From Streptomyces actinomycinicus (GTDB lineage Bacteria; Actinomycetota; Actinomycetes; Streptomycetales; Streptomycetaceae), in assembly GCF_016741775.1 (NCBI RefSeq), contig NZ_JAERRK010000001.1:558001-622000 (forward strand): a stretch of DNA of 64,000 nt. Direction: 5' to 3'. Below are positions 16,210-25,689 of the stretch, piece by piece. Under the pieces are notes generated by a model. The model had not been told where the DNA came from. It did no database searches and saw nothing but the letters and a program-made list of their open reading frames with translations. The translations under genes were made by a program, and so were the position numbers. The stretch's first letter is position 1; every line of letters begins with the position of its first letter.

Positions 16210-17499
16210 TCAGGAGCCTCCATCGTTGGTGAGCAGGTGGAGCAGGGGGGCGTCGTCGGGGAGCGGCTCTGCTCCCTCCCAGGCGCGGGCGAGCGCGCCG
16301 ACGGTGCCGAGTTCGCCGACGAGGACCCCGCCGACCAGGCGGTCCTCACGCACGACGACCTTGCGGTAGGTGCCCCGGGTGGCGTCGGCGAGCCGCACCA
16401 CGTCGTCGCCTGGGCGCGCCTCGGTCTCGCCGAACGCGGCGAGGTCGAAGGGGGAGCCCGGGCCCGTGAGGGTCAGCCGGGTCAGGGAACGGGTGCCCGA
16501 GTAGCGGGCGCCGGAGTCGCCCGCGAGCAGCCCGGCGAGCGCGTCGGCCTGCTCCAGCGCGGGGGCGGCCAGACCGTAGACCGTGCCGTCGTGCTGGGCG
16601 CAGTCGCCGATGGCGTGGATGTGCGGGTCGGAGGTGCGCAGCGCGTCGTCGACCAGGATTCCCTTGCGGACGGCGAGCCCGGCCTGTTCGGCGAGGCCGG
16701 TACGGGGGCGCACCCCGCAGGCGAGCACCACGAGGTCGGCGCCCAGGGCGTAGCCGTCGGCCAGCTCCACCGAGCGGAGCGTGCCCTCGACACAGCGCAC
16801 GTCCCGCACCCGGCACTCGGTGTGCACCTCGACGCCCAGATCGGTGAGGTGCCGCAGGACCAGAGCGGAGGCGTCCGGGTCGAGCTGGCGCTCCATGAGC
16901 CGCTCGGCCTGCTGTGCGAGGACCACCTGCGCACCGCGTACGGCGAGCGCACGGGCCGCGGAGACGCCGAGCAGCCCGCCGCCGATGACGACCACGCGTA
17001 CCCCCGGCCGGACGGCCCGGGCCAGCCCCAGGCAGTCGGCCATGGTGCGGAACGCGTGGACGCCCTCGGGAAGCCGGGGACCCGGGCCGCCGTGCCTTCC
17101 CGTGGGGCGGCCCCCGAGCCCCGGGCCGGACGCCCGGTGCGTGGTCGCGAGGCAGGCGTCCGGGAACAGGCCGCGCAACGGGGGCAGCACCGGGTTGGAG
17201 CCGGTGGCAAGGACCAGCGTGCCGTAGGCGATTGAGGTGCCGTCGGCGCAGGTGACGGTCCGGGCGGCCCGGTCGATGCCGGTGACCCGGGTGCGCAGCA
17301 GGCCGGACGGCGGCGGGAGGGCGATCACCTCCGGGGCGTACCGGCCGGCCAGCACCTCGGCGAGCAGCACCCGGTTGTAGGGGGCGTGCTCCTCCTCGCC
17401 GACGAGCAGCGCGGGCGTGCCCAGCTCACCGAGCCGGCGGGCGAGCCGCACGCCCGCGAGGCCGGCGCCGATCACCACCACACGCGTATTCGAGGTCAT
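16210..17499 (-). CDS. FAD/NAD(P)-dependent reductase of the nitrite-reduction operon
   Basis: A 429-residue flavoprotein with an FAD-binding start (VVVIGAGLAGVRLARRL), a second Rossmann motif (VVVIGGGLLGVSAARAL) and the flavin-binding HAIGDCAQHDG. It resembles the N-terminal half of NirB and NasB-type electron-transfer subunits but has no iron-sulfur domain. Being first in the operon with nirBD, it may deliver electrons to nitrite or nitrate reductase. Residues about 117-143 are a Gly/Pro/Arg-rich insert (ASGPGLGGRPTGRHGGPGPR) not typical of the fold. The AAGGAG is 16 nt from the ATG, unusually far, so the exact start or leader is uncertain. Confidence 0.88.
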   Translation of the reverse strand: MTSNTRVVVIGAGLAGVRLARRLGELGTPALLVGEEEHAPYNRVLLAEVLAGRYAPEVIALPPPSGLLRTRVTGIDRAARTVTCADGTSIAYGTLVLATGSNPVLPPLRGLFPDACLATTHRASGPGLGGRPTGRHGGPGPRLPEGVHAFRTMADCLGLARAVRPGVRVVVIGGGLLGVSAARALAVRGAQVVLAQQAERLMERQLDPDASALVLRHLTDLGVEVHTECRVRDVRCVEGTLRSVELADGYALGADLVVLACGVRPRTGLAEQAGLAVRKGILVDDALRTSDPHIHAIGDCAQHDGTVYGLAAPALEQADALAGLLAGDSGARYSGTRSLTRLTLTGPGSPFDLAAFGETEARPGDDVVRLADATRGTYRKVVVREDRLVGGVLVGELGTVGALARAWEGAEPLPDDAPLLHLLTNDGGS

Positions 17500-17522
17500 G
17501 CACCCGAGCGTGCGGCTCCTTC

Positions 17523-17560
17523 GTTACCCGGTGACATCACCTCTGTTTCCCATGGGGAAC
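17523..17560 (-). promoter_or_regulatory. Candidate GlnR box for the nir operon
   Basis: Read on the minus strand, four pentamers sit at exact 11-bp spacing: GTTCC-N6-GAAAC-N6-GATGT-N6-GTAAC. The GlnR consensus in Streptomyces is alternating GTnAC and GaAAC units with 6-bp gaps. One unit is perfect, two match 4 of 5, one is weak. It lies 24 bp upstream of the first nir-operon gene, a known class of GlnR target. Confidence 0.5.
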
Positions 17561-17651
17561 GCTGCCCTCAGCGGGCCCGTCACGGACGTGTGAGGGGATT
17601 CCCGCCGGCCGGGGACAGGACTGTGCGGCGGAGCAACGGCCGGCGCCGCCC

Positions 17652-17847
17652 ATCGACAACGCCGCGTCGGCAAAGCCCCGTTGGCAACGGACGACCGGCA
17701 ACGCCCCACCGGCGACGGCTCACCGGCAAGGCCCCACCGGCAACGCCCCGCCGGCGACGGCTCACCGGCAACGGACGACCGGCAACGCCCCGCCGGCGAC
17801 GGCTCACCGGCAAGGCCCCGCCGGTGACGGCTCACCGGCAATCCCCC
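17652..17847. repeat. Tandem array, 14 units of 14 bp (array 1)
   Basis: Fourteen head-to-tail 14-mers, each built on [A/G]CCGGC then [A/G]ACG or [A/G]AGG and a C-rich end (for example ACCGGCAACGCCCC). Three unit types alternate, giving a 42-bp higher-order period. It fills the gap between the nir operon and the imine-reductase-like gene. The frames across it are open only because 42 is a multiple of 3; I do not consider them genes. The rest of 17561-17913 shows nothing recognisable. Confidence 0.9.
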
Positions 17848-17913
17848 GCTGGGCGACGGCCCTCCGGCGCAGGGGCCCTCCGGTGACGGTCCTTGCGCCG
17901 GGCGGGCCGGTGG

Positions 17914-18801
17914 TCACCGGGTGCGGAGCAGGTCCACCAGGCCGCTGGTGTCCTCCTCGCCGTGGCCGTCGTTCAGTCGGCGGCGCATGAGGTCCAGGAA
18001 CGGGGCGAGCAGTTCGGCGCTCACCCCCTGCTCCGCCGCGGTGCGCAGCAGCGTGTCGGTGCCCGCCACCTGCATGGCCAGGTTGGAGACCACCCCGGTG
18101 GTGTGGTCGCCGGACGCCAGCCGTTCGGCCGTGCCGTGCGCCGCGCCGGCCATCGCGTCCAGCCACGGCACGAGCAGTGCGGCGAACTCGCCGAGGGCCA
18201 CGTCCGCCCCGCGCACCAGGGCGAAGGCGTGCGTGATGCCCGCGAACATGCCGTACATGCCACTGAGCAGGGCCACGTCGTGCAGTGCGGCGAGGCCGGG
18301 GTCGGCGCCGACGTACCGGGTACCGGCCGGGACGGCGAGCGCCTGCCGGTGTTCCTCGAACAGCTCCGGGTGGCCGCTGTAGAGGACGAAGGCACCGGGC
18401 GCGCCGATCATCGGCGGTACGGCCATGATCCCGCCGTCCAGGAAACGGGCGCCGCGCCCCTCGGCCCAGGTGGCGCGGGTCCGGGCGTCGTCGGGGGTGC
18501 CGGTGGTGAGGTTCACCAGGTCCCGGCCGGCCAGGTCGGCGTCCGCCAGTGCCGCGCCCACCGAGGCGTCGTCGAGCAGGCAGACCACGACGAGCCGGTT
18601 CGCGGCCACCGCCTCCGCCGCGCTGCCGGCGGCCACCGCGCCCGCGGCGGTCAGCGCGGCCGTGCGTTCCGGCGTGCGGTTCCAGACGGTCAGCGGATGC
18701 CCGGCGGCGAGCCAGGCCCGCCCGAGCGCGGTGCCCATCGCACCGGTGCCGAGCAGGGTCAGGGACGTAGGGGTGCTGGGCGAGAAGGAGATGTCGGTCA
18801 T
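17914..18801 (-). CDS. NAD(P)-binding oxidoreductase, imine reductase / hydroxyacid dehydrogenase-like
   Basis: A 295-residue soluble enzyme. The N-terminus is a Rossmann NADP-binding start (LTLLGTGAMGTALGRAWLAA, then VWNRTPER) of the 6-phosphogluconate / 3-hydroxyisobutyrate dehydrogenase superfamily. The C-terminal helical domain (HDVALLSGMYGMFAGITHAF) looks closer to imine reductases, whose catalytic Lys is replaced. The substrate is unknown. It is divergent from an HxlR regulator with a GTAC palindrome between them, so expression probably responds to an electrophile or redox signal. No ribosome site precedes the ATG. Confidence 0.85.
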   Translation of the reverse strand: MTDISFSPSTPTSLTLLGTGAMGTALGRAWLAAGHPLTVWNRTPERTAALTAAGAVAAGSAAEAVAANRLVVVCLLDDASVGAALADADLAGRDLVNLTTGTPDDARTRATWAEGRGARFLDGGIMAVPPMIGAPGAFVLYSGHPELFEEHRQALAVPAGTRYVGADPGLAALHDVALLSGMYGMFAGITHAFALVRGADVALGEFAALLVPWLDAMAGAAHGTAERLASGDHTTGVVSNLAMQVAGTDTLLRTAAEQGVSAELLAPFLDLMRRRLNDGHGEEDTSGLVDLLRTR

Positions 18802-18835
18802 GGCGACTAGGCTCGCCCGGGGAGCCGCCGCGCAG

Positions 18836-18847
18836 AAGTACGTACTT
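18836..18847. promoter_or_regulatory. Palindrome AAGTACGTACTT, likely HxlR operator
   Basis: A perfect 12-bp palindrome in the 98-bp gap between the divergent imine-reductase-like and HxlR genes. HxlR-family regulators are known to bind GTAC-containing palindromes in their own control region, so this is the natural site for the adjacent protein to regulate both genes. Confidence 0.65.
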
Positions 18848-18899
18848 TCGAGTGGGTGGTTACCGGAGGGAAAGAGTGCAGGTCGGAAGGGGGAACACC

Positions 18900-19244
18900 A
18901 TGCCGGTGGGACGGCGGCCGGGGGCGTACGTCTGTGGGACCGACGCGGCCATGGACATCATCGACGGCAAGTGGAAGGTGTCGATCCTGTGGGCGCTGGG
19001 CCGGCGCACCTGCCGCTTCGGCGAGTTGCGGCGCGAGCTGCCGGGCGTCACCGAGAAGGTGCTCGCCGCGCAGCTGCGCGAACTGGAGGCCGACGGCATC
19101 GTGCACCGCGAGGAGTACGACGAGGTGCCGCCCCGCGTCGAGTACTCGCTGACCGGGACCGGCACCCAGCTGAACGAGGCCCTGGCGCCGCTCGGGGTGT
19201 GGGGGGAACGGCACGTCCTGGGCAGGGCCACGGCGGTGCACTGA
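18900..19244 (+). CDS. HxlR family transcriptional regulator
   Basis: A 114-residue winged-helix regulator. The HxlR pattern is clear: a Cys near the N-terminus (AYVCGTDAAMDIIDGKWKV), then CRFGELRRELPGVTEKVLAA and the wing RVEYSLTGTGTQL. The N-terminal Cys (about residue 11) is where redox- or electrophile-sensing members are modified. The ATG at 18900 has GGAAGGGGG 6 nt upstream; an earlier in-frame start at 18852 has none. It should repress the divergent oxidoreductase through the palindrome at 18836. Confidence 0.92.
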   Translation: MPVGRRPGAYVCGTDAAMDIIDGKWKVSILWALGRRTCRFGELRRELPGVTEKVLAAQLRELEADGIVHREEYDEVPPRVEYSLTGTGTQLNEALAPLGVWGERHVLGRATAVH

Positions 19245-19253
19245 ACGGCAAGC

Positions 19254-19406
19254 GGCTCCCCGCCGGCGGCTCCCCGCCGGCGGCTCTCCGCCATCGGCTC
19301 CCCGTCAGTGGTCCTCTGTCAGCGGCTCTCCGCCGGCGGTCCTCCGTCATCGGCCCTCCGTCAGCGAACCTCAGTCATCGGCTCCCCGTCAGCGGCTCCC
19401 CGTCAG
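19254..19406. repeat. Tandem array, about 11 units of 14 bp (array 2)
   Basis: Eleven head-to-tail 14-mers such as GGCTCCCCGCCGGC, starting 10 bp after the HxlR stop and running into the last codons of the sortase gene. Read on the other strand the units become GCCGGCGGGGAGCC, close to array 1 units. Arrays 1 and 2 are thus the same kind of repeat in opposite orientation, flanking the oxidoreductase/HxlR pair. Confidence 0.9.
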
Positions 19407-20027
19407 ATGGGCGAACACCACCACGTTGCCCTGGTAGCCGGTGGTCCTGGAGTAGCCGCCGCCGCAGGTGATGACCCGGAGTTCGGGGCGGGCGGCGGCG
19501 CCGTAGACCTTGTCGTCGGGGAAGTCGCGGGCCGCGTACACCTCCACCGCGTCCACGGTGAACACGGCCACCGTGCCGTCCCGCCGGTCCACCTCGACGG
19601 TGGCGCCGCGCTTGAGCGCACCGAGGTCGTAGAAGACGGCGGGGCCCTCGGCGTTGTCGACGTGGCCGGCCACGACCGCGGTGCCGGTCTCGCCGGGCAG
19701 GGTGCCGGCCTGGTACCAGCCGGCCAGGTTCTTCTCCCGGGCGGGCGGCACGTCCAGGCTGCCGGAGGAGGTGAGGGCCAGGCCCATCAGCGGGGCGTCG
19801 ACGCGGATCGCGGGGATGCGGATGCGGACCGGCGGGGAGGGGGCGAGCGCGGCGGCGGCGAGCCGCTCCCCGCCCGGTTCGAAACGGCCCTCGGCGACCG
19901 ACGGCTGCGGTGGCCTGTGGCTCCCGGCACCGCTGCCGAGCAGCCACACCCCCGCACCGAGGGCCACGACGGTGACCGCGGCTATGGCGGTGTCGCCGAG
20001 CCTGCTGCGCCTGCAGCTCCTGCGCAT
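19389..20027 (-). CDS. Class F sortase
   Basis: A 212-residue membrane-anchored cysteine transpeptidase. Residues 12-30 form an N-terminal membrane helix. The catalytic triad is visible as H122 (AGHVDNAEGPAVFYDL), C188 (LRVITCGGGYS) and R194. Sortases join surface proteins to the cell wall; class F members are common in actinobacteria and their substrates are poorly defined. GAGAGGGG lies 5 nt before the ATG. It follows a gene for an exported, membrane-tethered protein on the same strand with a 155-bp gap that contains a 16-bp palindrome (20042-20057). Its last codons lie inside a tandem repeat array. Confidence 0.9.
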   Translation of the reverse strand: MRRSCRRSRLGDTAIAAVTVVALGAGVWLLGSGAGSHRPPQPSVAEGRFEPGGERLAAAALAPSPPVRIRIPAIRVDAPLMGLALTSSGSLDVPPAREKNLAGWYQAGTLPGETGTAVVAGHVDNAEGPAVFYDLGALKRGATVEVDRRDGTVAVFTVDAVEVYAARDFPDDKVYGAAARPELRVITCGGGYSRTTGYQGNVVVFAHLTGSR

Positions 20028-20182
20028 ACGAACCCCTCTCCCGGGGGCGCGCCCCCGAACGGGACCCTTCGAGCGGGCCGGCTCCCTGGGACCGGCCCCC
20101 TCCCCCTCCGGGCCGCGAGGGGCATCGGACCCGGAGGGGGCGGGACGTGCGGTACCGGCGGACGGACAGCGGAGGGTGTCCG

Positions 20183-20710
20183 TCAGATCCCGTCGCCTCT
20201 CGCCCGGCGATGCAGGAGCCAGGTACCGCCCGCGGCGGCGACGGCCAGAGCCGCCACGCCCGCCGCGGTCTGCACGGGGTCGGGGCCGAGTCCGCCGCCG
20301 ACCCCCGTCTTCACGCTGCCCCGCGGCTGCACCTGGTCGTGCACCTGGGTCAACGCCACCACGAGATCGCCCGTCACCTGCTTGTCTCCCTCGGCGCACC
20401 GGGCGACGATCTCGTACGTCCCGGGCTGCGCGCTCGGCGGCACCCGGAACTGCCCGATCGCCTCGCCCGCGTGCGCGCTGGGCGCCAGCGTGAAGGTGCC
20501 GGCGCCGACCGCCCCCGCGTCCCCGGTCGCGGAGCCCTTCTCCCCGCAGGCGGCCGTGTTCACCGTGACCAGGCCGCCGGGCGCCACGGTGGAGGGGTAC
20601 ACGTCCAGGCGGTCGGCCGCGGCAGCGGCCACGGCACCGGCGGCGTGGGCGGGTGCCGCGGCTGCCACGGCGAGCGCCGTACCGGTCAGCAGACGGGCGG
20701 TGCGTCGCAT
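20183..20710 (-). CDS. Exported, C-terminally membrane-anchored protein
   Basis: A 175-residue surface protein. It has an N-terminal signal peptide (RLLTGTALAVAAAAPAHAAG), a domain of about 100 residues resembling a beta-sandwich (LDVYPSTVAPGGLVTVNTAA) with two cysteines (AACGEKG, ARCAEGD), a Gly-rich linker, and a C-terminal hydrophobic helix ending in HRRARGDGI. This tripartite layout is that of a wall or membrane-tethered protein, but no LPXTG-like motif is visible before the helix. Gene order suggests a link with the class F sortase downstream. I do not recognise a named family. Confidence 0.75.
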   Translation of the reverse strand: MRRTARLLTGTALAVAAAAPAHAAGAVAAAAADRLDVYPSTVAPGGLVTVNTAACGEKGSATGDAGAVGAGTFTLAPSAHAGEAIGQFRVPPSAQPGTYEIVARCAEGDKQVTGDLVVALTQVHDQVQPRGSVKTGVGGGLGPDPVQTAAGVAALAVAAAGGTWLLHRRARGDGI

Positions 20711-20981
20711 GGTGCTCCCCAGAGCTTGTCCGACTCGTGCTCTACCGAGGTAAGTGGCTCCGGGCCCCGCCCGCTTCCTGACCAGCCGTCAGAAATGCGG
20801 TGAACGGGTGTCGGCCGCGCCCCCCACACGGGCTAGCCCGCGCCGGGTTCCGGCAGGTCACGAGCGTGCGCCAGGGTGCGGGCGGATAGTCGTACGAAGT
20901 GAACACGAATGGCGGCGGGTGCCGGTGAACGAGTGACGTGGCACGCCGCCGGCGCACCACCCCGCCCGGGCCGCGCACGGA

Positions 20982-21015
20982 GAAGGCCGGTGCCCCGCCC
21001 GGGGCACCGGCCTTC
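20982..21015 (-). terminator. 15-bp hairpin behind the M4 protease gene
   Basis: A perfect 15-bp stem (20982-20996/21001-21015) with loop GCCC lies 18 bp beyond the stop of the minus-strand metalloprotease gene. The rest of the 320-bp gap between 20711 and 21032 shows nothing I can assign beyond the expected promoter of the surface-protein gene. Confidence 0.85.
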
Positions 21016-21032
21016 GGCTGTCCGCAGTGGGA

Positions 21033-22682
21033 TCAGCTGACGTTGACCGCGCTCCAGGCCGCGGCCACCGCGTTGTACTCGGCGCTGCCGGCGCCGTAGA
21101 GGTCCTTCGCCGCGTTCAGGGTCGCCGTCCGCGCCCCCTTGTAGTTCGTCGAGGACGTCATGTAGACGGTCAGCGCCCGGTACCAGATCTTGCCGACCTT
21201 GTCCCGGCCGATGCCGGTGACCGTGGAGCCGTTGGACGTCGGCGAGTCGTAGCTGACCCCGTTGATGGTCTTCGCGCCGCTGCCCTCGGCGAGCAGGTAC
21301 GCGAAGTGGTTCGCGACGCCGGAGGAGTAGTGGACGTCCAGGTTGCCGACCGAACTGCTCCAGTAGTCCGCGGAGCTGCCGTCCTTGGACGGCTTGTCCA
21401 TGAAGCGCAGGGCGGCCTTGCCGAAGCCGGGCTTCACGATCTTCTCGCCGATGAGGTAGTCACCGGTGTCGGAGGAGTTGTTCGCGTACCACTCGACCAT
21501 CGTGCCGAGGATGTCGGACGTGGCCTCGTTCAGCCCGCCGGACTCGCCCGAGTAGGTCAGCGCGGCCGTCTTGGACGTCACGCCGTGGGACATCTCGTGC
21601 CCGGCGACGTCGAGGGCGACCAGCGGCCCGAACGTGGTGCCGTCACCGTCGCCGTACGTCATGCAGAAGCAACTGTCGTCCCAGAAGGCGTTGTTGTACT
21701 TGTTGCCGTAGTGGACGCGGTTGTACGAGCCCTTGCCGTCGCCGGCGATGCCGTTGCGGCCGTGGACGTTCTTGTAGTAGTCCCAGGTCTCGTTGGTGCC
21801 GTACTGGGCGTCGACGGCTGCCGTGGCACGGTCCGCGGTGGTGCCCGAACCCCAGTGGTTGTCGGCGTCCGTGAACAGGGTCGCGGGGGCCCGGCTGAAG
21901 CAGATGCCGAAGAAACACAGGTCGGTCTTGCCCTCGGCGTCACCGGTGTAGGTGTTGCCGCGCGTCGGGTCCTTGAGCTGGTACGACGAGCCCGACTGGG
22001 TGGTCTCCAGCGGCACCGTCCCGCCGTACAGCGACGTGCCGTCGCCGGTGGCCGTCTCGATGCTGTCCCACGCGTCGATCCGGCTGCCGGTGCGGGCGTC
22101 GGTCAGCACGGTCCGGGCGACCGGGTTGCCGAGCGAGTCCCGGCCGGCGACATCGGTGCGCCAGGCCAGCCGGGGGGTGCCGTGCAGGGCGTCGACCACC
22201 AGCTGGGGCTTGGCCCTGACCTGCTCGAGCCGCGCGCCGAGGTGGGCCGCGCGGAGCGCGTTCACGGCGAGGTCGGCGGCCTTGGGGGCGGAGACCTCCG
22301 GCGTGACGGAGGGCAGGGAGATCGCCTGCCGGGTGGCCCGGTCGGCGCCGCGGTAGCTGCCGTCCCCGGCCAGGTGGACGACGAAGTCGCCGCCCAGGAC
22401 CGGCAGTCGGTGGTAGGTGCGGTCGTAGCGGACGTGCTGGGTGCCGTCCTTGTCCACGATCACGTCCCGGACGCTGGTGTCCTGGGAGGAGGTGAGGCCC
22501 AGGCCGGTGGCGTGGGCGAGCAGGGCCGACGCCGCGTTCTCGATCGCGGTGGCCCGGGTCGGTCTGCCGTCGGCGTGGGCGGCGGGGGAGAGACTGACGG
22601 CCAGCAGGGTCGCGGTGGTGACGGCGACACCGGCTATGGCCGTGTGGCGGGTTCCTCGGACGTGCTGCCGTATCCGGCTCAT
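21033..22682 (-). CDS. Secreted neutral zinc metalloprotease, M4 (thermolysin) family
   Basis: A 549-residue pre-pro-enzyme. Residues 1-37 are a signal peptide ending SPAAHA, followed by an FTP-type inhibitory propeptide of about 170 residues. The catalytic domain has the zinc site H362-E363-M-S-H366 with the third ligand E386 (GGLNEATSD), and the C-terminal helical domain with SGVANHFAYLLAEG. Two closely spaced cysteine pairs (CFFGIC, CFC) may stabilise the extracellular enzyme. GAGGAGACC precedes the ATG. The AT-rich patch GATTTAAAAGG near 22740 may contain its promoter. Its role is extracellular protein degradation. Confidence 0.95.
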   Translation of the reverse strand: MSRIRQHVRGTRHTAIAGVAVTTATLLAVSLSPAAHADGRPTRATAIENAASALLAHATGLGLTSSQDTSVRDVIVDKDGTQHVRYDRTYHRLPVLGGDFVVHLAGDGSYRGADRATRQAISLPSVTPEVSAPKAADLAVNALRAAHLGARLEQVRAKPQLVVDALHGTPRLAWRTDVAGRDSLGNPVARTVLTDARTGSRIDAWDSIETATGDGTSLYGGTVPLETTQSGSSYQLKDPTRGNTYTGDAEGKTDLCFFGICFSRAPATLFTDADNHWGSGTTADRATAAVDAQYGTNETWDYYKNVHGRNGIAGDGKGSYNRVHYGNKYNNAFWDDSCFCMTYGDGDGTTFGPLVALDVAGHEMSHGVTSKTAALTYSGESGGLNEATSDILGTMVEWYANNSSDTGDYLIGEKIVKPGFGKAALRFMDKPSKDGSSADYWSSSVGNLDVHYSSGVANHFAYLLAEGSGAKTINGVSYDSPTSNGSTVTGIGRDKVGKIWYRALTVYMTSSTNYKGARTATLNAAKDLYGAGSAEYNAVAAAWSAVNVS

Positions 22683-22820
22683 CGGTCTCCTCGGGGAGGC
22701 GCCAGGCTAGGCGTGGGGGTGGCGCGCTGCTGCCAGAGATTTAAAAGGCCCTGACATGTCATGTCCATAGCCAGTTCATGGAGATGTGTGGGGAGGCGGC
22801 GGGGGTACAGAATCGTTTCC

Positions 22821-23249
22821 GTGACCGCCGAGGACCCCCGCCCCCTGCCCTTCTTCGTCTACGGCACGCTCCGCCCCGGCGAGCCCAACCACGACCTCTT
22901 GCTGCGCGGCCGCACCCTCGCCGAGGAACCGGGCCGCCTCCCGGACACCGAGCTGTACGACGGGCCCGGCTATCCCTACGCCGTCGAGCGGTCCGGGGGA
23001 GAGGTGCGCGGCGAGCTGGTGACCGCCCGGCCCGAGGGCTACGCCGAACTGCTCGCCGGTCTCGACCGGTTGGAGGAGTACGTGCCGGGCGACCCCCGCA
23101 ACCTGTACGAGCGCGTCGCCCGGGACGTCGTACGCACCGACGGCAGCGCCGTCCGGGCCTGGGTGTACCTGGCCGCCCCCGGTGTCACCGCCCGGCTGCG
23201 CACGGCCGGCACCCGGATCGAGGGCGGCGACTGGCTCGCCCGCCGCTGA
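22821..23249 (+). CDS. Gamma-glutamylcyclotransferase-like (AIG2) protein
   Basis: A 142-residue cytoplasmic enzyme of the GGCT fold. The substrate loop FFVYGTLRPGEPNHDLLL is the family hallmark, and the catalytic Glu lies in LDRLEEYVPG. Members release 5-oxoproline from gamma-glutamyl amines; the exact substrate is open. I chose the GTG at 22821 because the fold begins a few residues later. No Shine-Dalgarno lies close, but CAGAAT (22808-22813) sits 7 nt upstream as a possible -10, so a leaderless mRNA is likely. An in-frame ATG at 22761 is the alternative. Confidence 0.85.
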   Translation: MTAEDPRPLPFFVYGTLRPGEPNHDLLLRGRTLAEEPGRLPDTELYDGPGYPYAVERSGGEVRGELVTARPEGYAELLAGLDRLEEYVPGDPRNLYERVARDVVRTDGSAVRAWVYLAAPGVTARLRTAGTRIEGGDWLARR

Positions 23250-23318
23250 GCGGTCCGGCGGCCCCGGCTCCTCGGACACCTCGCCGGACGGTCCGCGCGC
23301 CCCGTCCCCGCCCGCCGC

Positions 23319-23458
23319 GGACCGGGCACCACGGACCGGGCACCACGGACCGGGCACCACGGACCGGGCGCCGGGGAACGGGCACCGCGGACCGGGCGCC
23401 GGGGAACGGGCACCGCGGACCGGGCGCCGGGGGCCGCGGACCGGGGACGTGGACGTGG
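23319..23458. repeat. Tandem array, about 10 units of 14 bp (array 3)
   Basis: Eight clear and two diverged head-to-tail 14-mers, such as GGACCGGGCACCAC and GGAACGGGCACCGC, alternating in pairs. It fills the gap between the gamma-glutamylcyclotransferase gene and nasA. The unit length equals that of arrays 1 and 2 although the sequence differs outside a CCGG core. Confidence 0.9.
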
Positions 23459-23476
23459 ACGGGAGACCGGACCGCC

Positions 23477-25579
<2,103 letters not shown>

Positions 25580-25602
25580 GCCGTCCAGCCTGTGCCGGGC
25601 GT

Positions 25603-25630
25603 GTTACGACACCGGTCCGCCTCCGGTTAC
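25603..25630 (-). promoter_or_regulatory. Candidate GlnR site upstream of nasA
   Basis: Two GTAAC pentamers (minus strand; 25626-25630 and 25603-25607) lie 23 bp apart, about 25 bp upstream of nasA. GlnR a-sites (GTnAC) repeat at about 22 bp. The intermediate GaAAC unit is poorly conserved, so the site is weaker than the one at the nir operon. Confidence 0.4.
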
Positions 25631-25689
25631 ACCCCCGGCACGGCGACCTCCCCGCCGGCCCGCGCCCGCCGTGAGGTCCCGGCCCGCCC

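Noticed and set aside
13582..17235. A 1217-codon plus-strand open frame opposite the nir operon
   Set aside because: Same artefact; the minus strand encodes NirD, NirB and the FAD reductase with all cofactor motifs.
17524..17886. Repeat proteins encoded by array 1 (both strands)
   Set aside because: All frames are open because the 42-bp higher-order period is a multiple of three; no ribosome site or codon bias supports translation.
17652..23458. CRISPR array
   Set aside because: The 14-bp units are contiguous with no spacers, and no cas gene is present.
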